A DNA stretch of 64,000 nt from Bacteroidota bacterium (GTDB taxonomy: Bacteria > Bacteroidota > Bacteroidia > Chitinophagales > Chitinophagaceae), in the NCBI GenBank assembly GCA_018267915.1, contig JAFDXN010000025.1, positions 186,001-250,000 of the forward strand. The letters run 5' to 3'. The first letter of the stretch is position 1. Each line of letters starts with the position of its first letter. Below the pieces are notes generated by a model. That model had not been told where the DNA came from and searched no databases. It was given only the letters and a program-made list of their open reading frames with translations. The translations under genes were made by a program, and so were the position numbers. This document shows positions 40,646 through 51,344 of this stretch, piece by piece.

Positions 40646-43600
40646 ATGCTCCCCCAGCGATACATTAAAACCCTCGTGGTATGCCTGACACTGCTTACAT
40701 GCGGCGTGGCGCGTGCACAAGTGGCGGCCTTTTCATCAAACGTTACAAGCGGTTGCGCACCGCTGCTCGTGCAATTCAATAACCAATCAACCGGTGCCAC
40801 GTCCTACTATTGGGATTTCGGAAACCTTGGGACCTCGACGCAGGTATCGCCCCAGACTACATACACTACTCCGGGCACCTACACCGTAACACTTATTGCC
40901 TATAATGGGCCGAACTCAAATACTATTACGCATACTATAACGGTATACGATAACCCGGTAGTGAGTTTCAGTGCAAGTCCTACAACGGTATGCCCTGGTG
41001 TGCCGGTACAATTTACAAATACTTCCACCCCGAACACGCCAGGCAATGCGACCTACCTTTGGGATTTTGGTGACGGTAACCAATCGACGGCACAAAATCC
41101 ATCGCATCCATATGACGTGGGTGGAACTTATAATGTGACTTTAAAAGTGACGAACAGCGGAGGATGCCAAAGTACGCTTGTAATACCATCATTAGTTACC
41201 GTGTATCCTAAGCCAGAGGCCGATTTCAGCGCCCCGGTAACGTCATTTTGCCATGCTCCGGGTGTTGTTACATTTACTAACAATACCACGGGAACCGCTC
41301 CTTTGACGTATCTATGGTTGTTCGGAGACGCTACTCAAAGCACCCAGGCCACCCCGCCTGCTCATAGCTATAACTCAGGCAGCTTTACGGTGACATTGGT
41401 GGCAACGGATGGCAACGGGTGCAAAGACAGCCTGAAAATGGTGGACTATGTGCAGGTACAGTCAAACTCAGGCAGCATCGGCGGCCCTACCCAGGGCTGT
41501 GCGGGACAAGTAGTAACCTTTACCAATACAACACCGCCACCTGTTACCAGCAGCCTTTGGGACTTTGGCGATAACACGACAGGCGTGGGTGCCAGTGTTT
41601 CGCATGCTTATGCAGCAGCCGGCGTGTACACGGTGCGCCTTGTTACACTGGCGGCATGCCCGGATACAGTCTATAAAACGATCGATATACACCCTAAGCC
41701 TTACATTGATTTCAGCTACAGCCCAAACAACCCTTGTCCGCAGCCAGACACGATAAACTTCACGAATCTGACAGTAGCAGGCAGTTCTTACAAGTGGTCG
41801 TTTGGAGATGGGGATACATCCGCGCTGACCAACCCTTCTCATATATATACCAGCGCCGGTCCTTTTGACGTGAAGCTTGTGGCCACTAATACATATGGCT
41901 GCACAGACTCCCTGACCAAAACAGCGTATATATACCTGCAGTCGTTCGATATTTTCCCCAATGCTTCCGTAATGGGCGGTTGCGCCCCGGTGAGTACTAC
42001 CTTCTCATACACCAATGCATACAACAACCCCATCATATCGCAATTATGGGACTTTGGAGATAACACCCCTACGTCTACACTCCCATCTCCTTCGCACGTG
42101 TACACTAATGTAGGTACATATACAGTAACACTTACTGTAGTGTCAGCAAACGGCTGTACAAAAACGACAACCCTTACTATACAGGCCGGTGTGCACTCCA
42201 CACCGCAGTTTACCGCTTCGCCGCTTACTGCCTGCGTGCATGAACCGATAACGTTCTATAACACGTCTATAAACGCGACAGATTTTACATGGGATTTCGG
42301 GGACGGGTTTACCAGCGGTGACAGTGCGCCAGTGCACCATTACCTGTACGATGATACCTTTGACGTGAGGCTTATTTCTTATAACCACGGCTGCCCGGAT
42401 ACGCTGATACGACCAAAATACATTCTGATATACCCATCGACTGCAAGATACCAGATACAGTATAGCTGCGACACTGTAAACAAGGTAACCATCACTAACC
42501 AATCGACCCCGTATACATCATTTGTATGGAGCTTTGGAGATAACACCTTTTCGACGACAGACACGAGCCCCGTACACTTATACCCGGGACTGGGCACCTT
42601 TCCGATAAAACTGGTCACCTACAATAGTACCTACGGGTGTAAGGACTCCCTTATCACGAATGCCAGGATACTGAACCCTAAGCCGGACTTTACGGTGGGG
42701 GATACCACTATCTGTAAGGGGACCAACTCTCATTTTGTCTCGATAATAGACTTCCAGGGGGGGCCTCAGTCGTCGGTCTATAACCGAACCTGGACGACAA
42801 ATAACATTACACAGAACCAACACGATACCGCGTACTACAATTATGTGTACCCGAACCGGGGCGTATATGATGTGACCCTGACGATAATGGACGAGCATAA
42901 CTGCCTGCACAGTACCACCAAACAACATTATATGACGGTGGCAGCTCCTATTGCCGGCTTCAGTGCGGTACCACCAACCGGTTGCCTGCCGCTGACAGTA
43001 CAGTTTACAGATACCAGTGTGGACCAGCCTGGTGTATATGACACGATACGTAAATGGGATTTCGGCTATGATACTGCAACGGTAGCCACTGCTTCTACCA
43101 GCTACACCTACACTACACCGGGAAGCTATTATGTAAAGCTGACGGTAACTGACAACCTGGGATGCACGGACAGCATAATCAAATTCAATTTTATCACTGC
43201 GCAAAAACCTGTTGCGGCATTTAGCTCCCCTAATGCTTACCCCTGCCTGAATGATTCAGCACATTTTGTGAACACTTCAACCGGCAAGCCCCCGCTAACA
43301 TCACAATGGAACTTTGGGGACAACACTACCTCAACCGCGACCAACCCGGTGCATTTGTATACCGACACAGGCAAATATACCGTGACCTTGATCGTAACAG
43401 ATTCAACCGGCTGCAGCGATACCAGTGTAATGACACAGTATATAAAGGTCACACATCCACATGCGAGCTTTACGATGAATGATACGCTGGGCCTCTGCTC
43501 GCCTATGCAGGTAAACTTCACCAGTACCTCGTCGGGTGCAACAAGTTACAGATGGGATTTCGGCAACAATAACTCTTCAGTGGCTGCGAACCCGACCAAT

Positions 43601-44686
43601 CTTTATGTGGAACCGGGACATTACACTGTCCGGTATATAGCACTTAATTCGCACGGCTGCGCAGACACCACCTATGGCAGCCTGACGCTCCTGGGGTACG
43701 CCGGTGCTTTCACTTATTCTCCACTTGATGGCTGTACACCGCTGTTTGTCAATTTCACAGCAACCACGGTCAATATCGATAGCATGACCTGGGACTTTGG
43801 CGATGGAAATGTGATAAAAGGCGGTACTACAATGACCCACGTCTATCAAATTCCGGGCACGTACCTGCCCCTGGTTATTTTCGGCGACACAGCGGGTTGC
43901 CACAGTGTGAGCCTCGGCCTGGATACGCTGCGGCTGGACGGCCTGGTGACAGACTTTGAAGTAAGCCCTAATTATATATGCCAGGGGGGCACCGCTGCAT
44001 TCCGCGATACACAATCGAGCATAGCGACTTACAAATGGACCTTTGACAATGGCGAAACAAGCACGGCAGCCGAGCCCGCACACTATTACGGAGCGCCAGG
44101 CACCTACCCTGTAAACCTGATCGTATTCACTAATACAGGTTGCAGCGATACCGTGGATAAAGATGTTACGGTATACCCGCTACCAACCATCAAGGCCTTT
44201 GGCGACACTACGATATGCGAAAAAGACAGAGCGCTTCTGCAGGCCGAGGGTGGTGTGAGCTATGTATGGTCGCCAATAGACAACATGACCTGCCCAACCT
44301 GTGACACTACCTATGTGAAACCACCGCACAACATGACCTTTACGGTGACGGGCACCGATGAGCATGGCTGTAAGAATGACGACAGTGTAAGCATTAACCT
44401 GAGAGAGTGCAACTGTATCGTATCGCTGCCGACAGCCTTCACACCGAATGGAGATGGCAAGAATGACCGCTTCAAGCCAATAGTAACGGATATGTCTGCT
44501 ATACACATCGAGATATATAACCGTTGGGGACAGCCGGTTTATTACAGTACTTATACCGACCATAGCTGGGACGGTACCTATAAAGGCGTGCCCTGTGACG
44601 CCGGTACCTACTATTACTTTGTGAAGGTGAAGTGCATAATGGGGCAGGAAGTGGTGAAAAAGGGCGACCTTGAACTGATCAGATAA
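40646..44686 (+). CDS. Giant PKD-repeat surface protein with gliding-type C-terminal sorting domain (1)
   Basis: A 1,346-residue protein. The signal peptide covers about 1-24 (CGVARAQ). The body has at least 13 Polycystic Kidney Disease-type beta-sandwich repeats, each with a W-x-F-G-D/N-G/N core (WDFGDGNQS, WSFGDGDTS) and a Y-x-x-x-G-x-Y-x-V-x-L-x-x strand. The last 90 residues (LPTAFTPNGDGKNDRF, IYNRWGQPVYY, GVPCDAGTYYYFVKV, VKKGDLELIR) are a CHU_C/gliding-motility-associated type B T9SS domain. It is the first of a paralogous pair placed upstream of porP/sprF. Likely an adhesin; partner unknown. Confidence 0.9.
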   Translation: MLPQRYIKTLVVCLTLLTCGVARAQVAAFSSNVTSGCAPLLVQFNNQSTGATSYYWDFGNLGTSTQVSPQTTYTTPGTYTVTLIAYNGPNSNTITHTITVYDNPVVSFSASPTTVCPGVPVQFTNTSTPNTPGNATYLWDFGDGNQSTAQNPSHPYDVGGTYNVTLKVTNSGGCQSTLVIPSLVTVYPKPEADFSAPVTSFCHAPGVVTFTNNTTGTAPLTYLWLFGDATQSTQATPPAHSYNSGSFTVTLVATDGNGCKDSLKMVDYVQVQSNSGSIGGPTQGCAGQVVTFTNTTPPPVTSSLWDFGDNTTGVGASVSHAYAAAGVYTVRLVTLAACPDTVYKTIDIHPKPYIDFSYSPNNPCPQPDTINFTNLTVAGSSYKWSFGDGDTSALTNPSHIYTSAGPFDVKLVATNTYGCTDSLTKTAYIYLQSFDIFPNASVMGGCAPVSTTFSYTNAYNNPIISQLWDFGDNTPTSTLPSPSHVYTNVGTYTVTLTVVSANGCTKTTTLTIQAGVHSTPQFTASPLTACVHEPITFYNTSINATDFTWDFGDGFTSGDSAPVHHYLYDDTFDVRLISYNHGCPDTLIRPKYILIYPSTARYQIQYSCDTVNKVTITNQSTPYTSFVWSFGDNTFSTTDTSPVHLYPGLGTFPIKLVTYNSTYGCKDSLITNARILNPKPDFTVGDTTICKGTNSHFVSIIDFQGGPQSSVYNRTWTTNNITQNQHDTAYYNYVYPNRGVYDVTLTIMDEHNCLHSTTKQHYMTVAAPIAGFSAVPPTGCLPLTVQFTDTSVDQPGVYDTIRKWDFGYDTATVATASTSYTYTTPGSYYVKLTVTDNLGCTDSIIKFNFITAQKPVAAFSSPNAYPCLNDSAHFVNTSTGKPPLTSQWNFGDNTTSTATNPVHLYTDTGKYTVTLIVTDSTGCSDTSVMTQYIKVTHPHASFTMNDTLGLCSPMQVNFTSTSSGATSYRWDFGNNNSSVAANPTNLYVEPGHYTVRYIALNSHGCADTTYGSLTLLGYAGAFTYSPLDGCTPLFVNFTATTVNIDSMTWDFGDGNVIKGGTTMTHVYQIPGTYLPLVIFGDTAGCHSVSLGLDTLRLDGLVTDFEVSPNYICQGGTAAFRDTQSSIATYKWTFDNGETSTAAEPAHYYGAPGTYPVNLIVFTNTGCSDTVDKDVTVYPLPTIKAFGDTTICEKDRALLQAEGGVSYVWSPIDNMTCPTCDTTYVKPPHNMTFTVTGTDEHGCKNDDSVSINLRECNCIVSLPTAFTPNGDGKNDRFKPIVTDMSAIHIEIYNRWGQPVYYSTYTDHSWDGTYKGVPCDAGTYYYFVKVKCIMGQEVVKKGDLELIR

Positions 44687-44728
44687 GACCAACCATTGCA
44701 AAACCGGCTGTTAATCACCGTCGGCGGG

Positions 44729-44754
44729 TCTGATATAAAATTAATTATATCAGA
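44729..44754. terminator. A/T-rich inverted repeat between the two PKD genes
   Basis: TCTGATATAA and TTATATCAGA form a perfect 10-bp stem with a 6-nt loop, but it lacks a G+C-rich base and a clear T-tail, so it may be a weak terminator or an operator for the second PKD gene. Confidence 0.45.
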
Positions 44755-44812
44755 TTAGAATATTTATTAACTTTATTGTTGGTATACCCTTACTTTATTT
44801 AAAGGCCTGTAG

Positions 44813-47800
44813 ATGATGCAACTCTATTATCGCAAAATATTTTGTTTAGTATTAACCCTGGGGGCAATTACAAATGCCTATGCACAGCCCCATGCCAATT
44901 TTTCAGCAAACTACACCAGCGGCTGCGCGCCCCTTGTAGTGCAGTTCAATAATTTATCAACCGGCGCTACTACATACCATTGGGATTTTGGCAACAATAA
45001 CACCTCTGTGTTAGCAAATCCGGCAACGACCTATACACAACCAGGTACCTACACTGTGACCCTTATAGCGTACAACGGGCCGAACTCAGATACCAAGACG
45101 ATCACCAACTATATTACTGTCCACAGCAATCCCATTGTGAACTTCAGTGGCACCAATTTATCCGGCTGTCCGGGTTTTACAGCCAGCTTTACAGATAATT
45201 CGAACCCGCAGGTGCCGGGGCCGGCTACTTATTACTGGGATTTCGGGGACGGTTACTTTTCCACTTCACAAAGTCCCAGCCATAACTATGCGACGCCTGG
45301 ATATTATAATGTGACCCTTAGTGTGACCAACGCACAAGGCTGTGTATCGACGTTGGTGAAGCCCAATTACGTGCATGTATTCACCCCGCCGAGCGTGCAC
45401 TTTACTGCGAACACCACCGTGTTCTGCAGCCTGCCCGCCACCGCGACCTTTACCAATACTACTACCGGGACGGGCCCTTTAACTTATTTGTGGGATTTTG
45501 GGGACTTTACAACGGATAATACAGCGAATCCGCCCCCGCATACTTATAATAATACCGGCAATTATACGGTTACGCTGACCGTAACCGATGCAAATGGATG
45601 TACAGGCAGCTATTCGGTCAACAATTTCATTTCGGTACAGCAGTATAACGGCAGCTTTACAGGAACAAGCGCAGTCTGTCTCGGAACTATTGCAAGCTTC
45701 ACCAATACCTCGCCTGCACCTATCACCAGTACCACCTGGGACTTCGGCGATAACACCACAGGGACCGGCACACCGGTAAGCCACCTGTACACCGCGGCAG
45801 GCACCTACACGGTGAAGCTCATTACGCAAAGCGGCGCCTGCTTTGACACTGTAACTAATACCATCGTGATACACCCGATGCCGGATACGGCATTTACATA
45901 TACACCTGTAGCGCCCTGCCCGCCTCCGGCCACCATACAGTTTAACAACCAAACCGTAAACGGCAATACTTACTTATGGGATTTTGGCGATAACACAACG
46001 TCTACGGCGGTTAACCCGAGCCATACTTATACCGCCCAAGGGCCATATGACGTAACCCTGATCGCTACAAGCCAGTATGGCTGTACCGACACAATGAAAA
46101 AGAAACAGTATATAAACCTGCATTCTTTCAAATTATATGCTTATTCGGACAAGACGGGAGGTTGTGCGCCGGTAACGGTGCATTTTATGGACTCTGTGGA
46201 TTATTACCAACCGATCGTTTCGTGGACATGGGATTTCGGCGATAATACCACCTCGAACCTGCCCAGCCCCACGCATACGTATAACAACGTGGGTGTTTAC
46301 ACAGTTGTACTTACCTGCGTGTCTGCAAATGGATGTGTGCAACATGACACATTGGAGATAGGCGCGGGAACACAACCCACTGCTAACTTTGTTGCCGCCC
46401 CAACGACGGTTTGTATAAATGAGGGTGTACACTTCACAAACCTGTCGACCAATGCAACCGACTACCTGTGGTACTTCGGCGACGGAACCGACACCAGCAG
46501 CGATCCAACCCATATCTACAATAACGATGGTGTATTTACTGTGACGCTGATCGCATACAATAATGGCTGTCCGGATACCATGACACTACCCAACCTGGTG
46601 ACGGTGCACCCACCGGTGTCAGGATTTGGCATAACGTATAGCTGCGATACACCGACCAAGGTGCAGTTCGTCAATACATCCCATGGCTATACGTCCTTCC
46701 TGTGGAAGTTTGGGGATAATACCACCACCGCAACGGACACTAGCCCTGTGCATATTTACCCATCGCTGGGGACATATATTGTCACCCTCGTTACTTATAA
46801 TAGCGTATACGGCTGCAGTGACTCGACAATGATTCAGATAGAACTTTTGCAGCCGGTTGTGAACTTTACTGCTATTGACACTGCCATCTGCAAAAATGAT
46901 ACAGCTTACTTCAGTTCAACGGTTACCGGGGGTTCGGTGGGCGCTTATGCCTGGACAATGGACAACCATGTATTTCCGGACACGACCCCGACATTCAAAT
47001 ATAAATTCATTGATACCGGCCTTTACACCGTTAAACTTTCGGCGATAGACCCACACGGGTGCCCACGCAGCGCAACAAAAAACAACTACATCCTTGTGGC
47101 TAAACCATCAGTAGGTTTCGAAGGGATACCGCCATACGGCTGTGTGCCTCTGAATGTGTTATTCACAGACACCAGCCACGATGTTACCGGTGCGTTTGAC
47201 GTAACAAGGCAGTGGGATTTCGGCAATGGCAATGCCACGGTTACTACGGCCAGCACCAACCACACGTATAACCTTGCGGGTACCTACAGCGTGAAGCTAA
47301 TCGTTACAGATAACGTTGGTTGTAAGGATAGCTTGTTAAAGACCAATTATATTAAAGCCTATAAACCTCATGCGGCGTTTGGAGCGAATACGCTATACCC
47401 TTGCATCGGTGACACGGCAAGGTTCACAAACGCGTCGTCCGGTGCGACCGTATTGACGGCTTTCTGGGATTTTGGCGATAACACTACCTCCACCGCTTAC
47501 AGTGCCAAGCATGTTTATTACCAACCCGGTAATTATACCGTGACGCTGGTAATGACGGATACAGTGGGATGCAAGGATACGGCTACTATTACTGTGAGTG
47601 TTACCAAGCCCACCGCGTCCTTTACAATGAATGACTCTACCGCCGTCTGCCCGCCGCTGCAGGTATTGTTCACCAGCACATCGCAAAACGCCACAACTTA
47701 TCATTGGGATTTTGGAAATAATAACACTGCTATTATCGCCAACCCCGCCACTCTGTACACTGCAGCCGGCGACTACGTGGTGCAACTTGTCGCGATCAAT

Positions 47801-49336
47801 AACCATGGCTGTAAGGACACGGCCTACCAACATGTGAAACTGCTGGGCTACGCCGGCGCATTTACCTATGCCCCGCTGCTGGGCTGCGCGCCAATGCAGG
47901 TGAATTTCACAGCTAACGTTTCGAATGTACCCAGCCTCATATGGGACTACAGCGATGGTAATATCAGTGCGCCTTCACCGGTCACGACGTCGAGCCATGT
48001 GTATACACAGCCCGGCGCTTATGTGCCTAAACTGATACTTAGTGACAGTACAGGTTGCCAAACATCGAGCCTCGGCCTGGACACAATAAAGGTAGATGGC
48101 TTCAGTACAGGATATACATTCCAGCCTAATCCTGCCTGCGAAAAAACCACTACTCAGTTCCTTGATACAACCTTTAGTTACTTCTCGCCGGTCACTAACT
48201 GGTATTGGCTATTTGACGACGGCCAGAGCAGTACTGTCAGCAATCCGAACCACTACTATGATACACCCGGCGATCATCCGGTATTGCTGGCGGTGAGGAA
48301 CGGCAATGGTTGCGTGGATACGCTTCGGGATCGTGTTACCGTCTATGCATTGCCGGTCATAACGGCTTCTGCCGACACGGTCGTGTGCCTTGGGGATGCC
48401 GCACAATTACAGGGGTACGGTGGCCTATCATACACATGGGTGCCGCCTGTGCATTTGGGTTGTGCCACCTGCCAGACCACCAGTGCTGCACCAAGCAGCG
48501 ATACATGGTATGTAGTAACCGGGGCTGACGCACACGGGTGCATGAATACCGACACCGTAAAGGTTTCAATTAAAACAAAAACGTCGGGCAATAGCGGCCA
48601 GGGAGGTGAAATATGCGATGCGAACAGTATACAACTGCATGCAACAGGGGGTAATATCTATACATGGTTCCCGTCGGACCACATGGACAACAGCAACATA
48701 GCAGATCCGACGGTGTGGCCGCATGAGACCACCAACTACATGGTGGTAATAAAAGAGGCTGGCTGTATACCGGATACTCAGCATGTAAAAGTGATCGTTC
48801 ACCCGAGGCCCAGCCTGTATGCCGGTGAAGACAGGTCGGTAGTGGCAGGCAATTCTACCCAGCTGAAAGCGGTAATAGGCGATGCAGCAAGCTATGAATG
48901 GAGTGCCGATCCCACACTAAGCTGCACAGACTGTTACAATCCCGTGGCGACACCCGTGGTCACCACCACTTACACACTGTCCGGTGTTACCGATTGGGGT
49001 TGCCGTGATTCAGACCAGGTGACCATAGTGGTGCTCTGCGACCAGAGCCAGGCATTTATTCCCAATTCATTCACGCCAAACGGTGACGGGCAGAATGATG
49101 TGTTCTTCCCACGCGGTACAGGTATCACTAAAGTGAAGACCTTCCGGGTGTATGACAGATGGGGGGAATTATTGTTTGAACGCAGGGGCATAGATATCAA
49201 CGACGAACAAAACGGCTGGGATGGCACTTATAAGGGTAACATACTTAGCCCTGACGTGTATGTATACGTTATAGAGGTGATATGCCAGACGGGTGAACAA
49301 CTGAACCTGAAAGGCGATATTACGATCATAAGATAA
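44813..49336 (+). CDS. Giant PKD-repeat surface protein with gliding-type C-terminal sorting domain (2)
   Basis: A 1,507-residue paralogue of the preceding gene. It has a signal peptide (TNAYAQPHANFSANYTSG), about 14 PKD-like repeats with WDFGDN/WDFGNN cores, two further Ig-like modules (about 1200-1400: VVCLGDAAQLQGYG, RPSLYAGEDRSVVAGNSTQ), and a type B domain ending LKGDITIIR. It begins ATGATG at 44813. The two paralogues share corresponding repeat orders (for example the TSGCAPLLVQFNN / TSGCAPLVVQFNN start), so they arose by duplication. PorP/SprF follows after 13 bp, indicating co-transcription. Confidence 0.9.
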   Translation: MMQLYYRKIFCLVLTLGAITNAYAQPHANFSANYTSGCAPLVVQFNNLSTGATTYHWDFGNNNTSVLANPATTYTQPGTYTVTLIAYNGPNSDTKTITNYITVHSNPIVNFSGTNLSGCPGFTASFTDNSNPQVPGPATYYWDFGDGYFSTSQSPSHNYATPGYYNVTLSVTNAQGCVSTLVKPNYVHVFTPPSVHFTANTTVFCSLPATATFTNTTTGTGPLTYLWDFGDFTTDNTANPPPHTYNNTGNYTVTLTVTDANGCTGSYSVNNFISVQQYNGSFTGTSAVCLGTIASFTNTSPAPITSTTWDFGDNTTGTGTPVSHLYTAAGTYTVKLITQSGACFDTVTNTIVIHPMPDTAFTYTPVAPCPPPATIQFNNQTVNGNTYLWDFGDNTTSTAVNPSHTYTAQGPYDVTLIATSQYGCTDTMKKKQYINLHSFKLYAYSDKTGGCAPVTVHFMDSVDYYQPIVSWTWDFGDNTTSNLPSPTHTYNNVGVYTVVLTCVSANGCVQHDTLEIGAGTQPTANFVAAPTTVCINEGVHFTNLSTNATDYLWYFGDGTDTSSDPTHIYNNDGVFTVTLIAYNNGCPDTMTLPNLVTVHPPVSGFGITYSCDTPTKVQFVNTSHGYTSFLWKFGDNTTTATDTSPVHIYPSLGTYIVTLVTYNSVYGCSDSTMIQIELLQPVVNFTAIDTAICKNDTAYFSSTVTGGSVGAYAWTMDNHVFPDTTPTFKYKFIDTGLYTVKLSAIDPHGCPRSATKNNYILVAKPSVGFEGIPPYGCVPLNVLFTDTSHDVTGAFDVTRQWDFGNGNATVTTASTNHTYNLAGTYSVKLIVTDNVGCKDSLLKTNYIKAYKPHAAFGANTLYPCIGDTARFTNASSGATVLTAFWDFGDNTTSTAYSAKHVYYQPGNYTVTLVMTDTVGCKDTATITVSVTKPTASFTMNDSTAVCPPLQVLFTSTSQNATTYHWDFGNNNTAIIANPATLYTAAGDYVVQLVAINNHGCKDTAYQHVKLLGYAGAFTYAPLLGCAPMQVNFTANVSNVPSLIWDYSDGNISAPSPVTTSSHVYTQPGAYVPKLILSDSTGCQTSSLGLDTIKVDGFSTGYTFQPNPACEKTTTQFLDTTFSYFSPVTNWYWLFDDGQSSTVSNPNHYYDTPGDHPVLLAVRNGNGCVDTLRDRVTVYALPVITASADTVVCLGDAAQLQGYGGLSYTWVPPVHLGCATCQTTSAAPSSDTWYVVTGADAHGCMNTDTVKVSIKTKTSGNSGQGGEICDANSIQLHATGGNIYTWFPSDHMDNSNIADPTVWPHETTNYMVVIKEAGCIPDTQHVKVIVHPRPSLYAGEDRSVVAGNSTQLKAVIGDAASYEWSADPTLSCTDCYNPVATPVVTTTYTLSGVTDWGCRDSDQVTIVVLCDQSQAFIPNSFTPNGDGQNDVFFPRGTGITKVKTFRVYDRWGELLFERRGIDINDEQNGWDGTYKGNILSPDVYVYVIEVICQTGEQLNLKGDITIIR

Positions 49337-49349
49337 AACCGGCAGTGTG

Positions 49350-50390
49350 ATGAGGAAGCTATTAAAAAAAGGTGCATTGATGCTGGCTTTGCTGGCTGGT
49401 GGCCGCGCAACTGGACAGGATGTGCATTTCTCGCAATTCTACGATGTGTCGATATTGAGAAATCCGGCACTTCTCGGGATATTCTCAGGCGACTATAAAG
49501 TGGGTGTGGTATACCGTAACCAATGGAGCAGTATCAGCAAACCCTACCAGACAGCTATTGCTTCGGGCGAGGTGAGAATACCTGTGTTTGGAGACGCAAA
49601 TGATTTTGTAAGCGTCGGCCTGCTGGCTTATTATGATAAAGCGGGGTCTATAGATCTGCAAACCATAGGCGTTTACCCGGCAGTGGCTTACAACAAATCG
49701 CTGCACGATGCCAGTAACTCTTTCTTGTCCGTAGGTTTTACCGGCGGATACCTGCAACGTAGCTATGACCCGACAAAGGCTACTTTTAATAACCAATACC
49801 AAAATGGCGTCTTCAGCCAGTACAACCCTACCGGCGAACAACTGGGGAACCCTAAAATAAACATGTGGGATGCCGGCGCTGGTATAAGTTTTAGCAGCAC
49901 AGCTGGTGAAGATAAGCGTGTTAACTACTTTGTAGGCGTTGGAGGTTATCACTTCACGCAGCCTAAAAGCTCCATCGCCAACAATGATCTCATCAAGCTG
50001 GATATGAAATGGACCGGCAGCGCCGGAGCAAGTATCAAGCTGAACGGGCCGTTCAGCGTATTTGCCCAAGGCAACTATTCCAGGCAGGGTACCTATAGCG
50101 AGATCGTGGTGGGCGGCACCCTGGGCTGGAATGTGATGCTTGATGAAAAGGAAAAACTCTTCTCCGTTAACGCAGGTGGATTTTTCAGAGTGGGGGATGC
50201 GCTGGTGCCTACCTTCAGGTTTGAGTACAAGGATTTCACCGTGGGTGTCAGCTATGATGTAAATATGTCGTCGCTTAAGGCCGCCAGCAATCTGCGTGGC
50301 GGACTTGAGATCACCCTGTTCAAATCGGGCATATTGCATGAGCCTAACTTTGAAAAGAGCCGCACACTCTGTCCGCAATTCTTCGACTAA
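49350..50390 (+). CDS. PorP/SprF family type IX secretion membrane protein
   Basis: A 346-residue outer-membrane beta-barrel. After a signal peptide (ALLAGGRATGQ) comes DVHFSQFYDVSILRNPALLGIFSGDYKVGVVYRNQW, the family hallmark, then repeated beta strands. PorP/SprF proteins are co-secreted with or anchor their type B T9SS partners, and their genes typically sit beside large repeat adhesins as here. Start is ATG 49350; a GTG three bases upstream is in frame but redundant. Confidence 0.9.
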   Translation: MRKLLKKGALMLALLAGGRATGQDVHFSQFYDVSILRNPALLGIFSGDYKVGVVYRNQWSSISKPYQTAIASGEVRIPVFGDANDFVSVGLLAYYDKAGSIDLQTIGVYPAVAYNKSLHDASNSFLSVGFTGGYLQRSYDPTKATFNNQYQNGVFSQYNPTGEQLGNPKINMWDAGAGISFSSTAGEDKRVNYFVGVGGYHFTQPKSSIANNDLIKLDMKWTGSAGASIKLNGPFSVFAQGNYSRQGTYSEIVVGGTLGWNVMLDEKEKLFSVNAGGFFRVGDALVPTFRFEYKDFTVGVSYDVNMSSLKAASNLRGGLEITLFKSGILHEPNFEKSRTLCPQFFD

Positions 50391-50452
50391 GGCCGGTTTC
50401 TTTTATTAAGTTTACGGGAACAACTTGCATTCGCAGCTTGTGTCATCAGAGC

Positions 50453-51307
50453 ATGGGCAATAAGACACCGACACTGATATTTACGCATATACCCAAAACC
50501 GCGGGCTACACGATGCATATGATTTTGCACCGTGAATACCTGCTGAAGCGCGGTACCGTGTTCGATGCAGACAACATCGGGAAAATAGATCGGTTCAGAA
50601 ATTTGCCTGAAAGTTTCCGACATAGGCTAAGTATTGTGAAGGGACATCTGTACTATGGCGTGCACCAATACATACCGCGACCGGCGCAATATTTTACCTT
50701 GCTGCGCAAGCCCCTTGAACGTACCGTATCGCTTTACAACTACCTGATGGCAGAACCGAATACACCCTTTTATAAAGAAGTGAATGAAAAACAATACACA
50801 CTCGAGCAGCTTTTTGAGAATGGGTATATATTGAATATCGACAACTGCCAGGTGCGTTTTCTCTGTGGGGCGGGTCCAATTCCATTCGGGCAAGTGAATG
50901 AACGGCATTTGCAGATGGCTATTGATAATTTAAGCAACTGCTATGACGCTGTGGGAATATCTGAACACTTTGATGAGTCAATATTGCTGTTTGCAAAAAA
51001 ATTCGGATGGGCTACGCCATGGTACACCCGACAGAATGAAGGTCGAGGCGGCGGCATAAGACTGTCAGAGCTTAGCGAGGCGACACTGGAAAAACTAAAA
51101 CATTACAACCGATACGACGAGATACTATATCAAAAAGCAGTGGAGCTCTTCCGGAAGGAAATGGATGCGGCAGGGCCGGGATTCATGGATGAAGTGGCTG
51201 CCTTTAAGAAGGAAAATGAATTACGACAAGCTAAGACCGAACGCAACACTCTATTAATGAACTATGTGCGGAAGCTGCGGTTTTATTTGGGACTACAAAA
51301 AATGTAA
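50453..51307 (+). CDS. Sulfotransferase-family protein
   Basis: A 284-residue protein with the PAPS-binding signature THIPKTAG (about 11-18) and the 3'-phosphate motif R85-KPLERTVS93-LYNYL, as in the Sulfotransfer_2 family that sulfates glycans or lipids in the presence of PAPS. A Glu/Lys-rich tail follows. The ATG at 50453 (MGNKTPTLIF) is preferred over an in-frame TTG at 50438. It lies 62 bp from the PorP/SprF gene and next to the tmRNA terminator. Acceptor unknown. Confidence 0.8.
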   Translation: MGNKTPTLIFTHIPKTAGYTMHMILHREYLLKRGTVFDADNIGKIDRFRNLPESFRHRLSIVKGHLYYGVHQYIPRPAQYFTLLRKPLERTVSLYNYLMAEPNTPFYKEVNEKQYTLEQLFENGYILNIDNCQVRFLCGAGPIPFGQVNERHLQMAIDNLSNCYDAVGISEHFDESILLFAKKFGWATPWYTRQNEGRGGGIRLSELSEATLEKLKHYNRYDEILYQKAVELFRKEMDAAGPGFMDEVAAFKKENELRQAKTERNTLLMNYVRKLRFYLGLQKM

Positions 51308-51314
51308 ATAAAAA

Positions 51315-51340
51315 AAAGTCCTGCATGGTTGCAGGACTTT
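51315..51340. terminator. Terminator at the 3' end of ssrA
   Basis: AAAGTCCTGC and GCAGGACTTT form a perfect 10-bp stem with a 6-nt loop, followed by a T-run on the minus strand (and A-run on the plus strand). It serves the tmRNA and probably the sulfotransferase gene. Confidence 0.92.
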
Positions 51341-51344
51341 TTAG

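Noticed and set aside
40900..49000. CRISPR-like or tandem DNA repeats in the PKD genes
   Set aside because: The repetition is at protein level with about 80-residue diverged units, and no constant-length DNA repeat with spacers exists.
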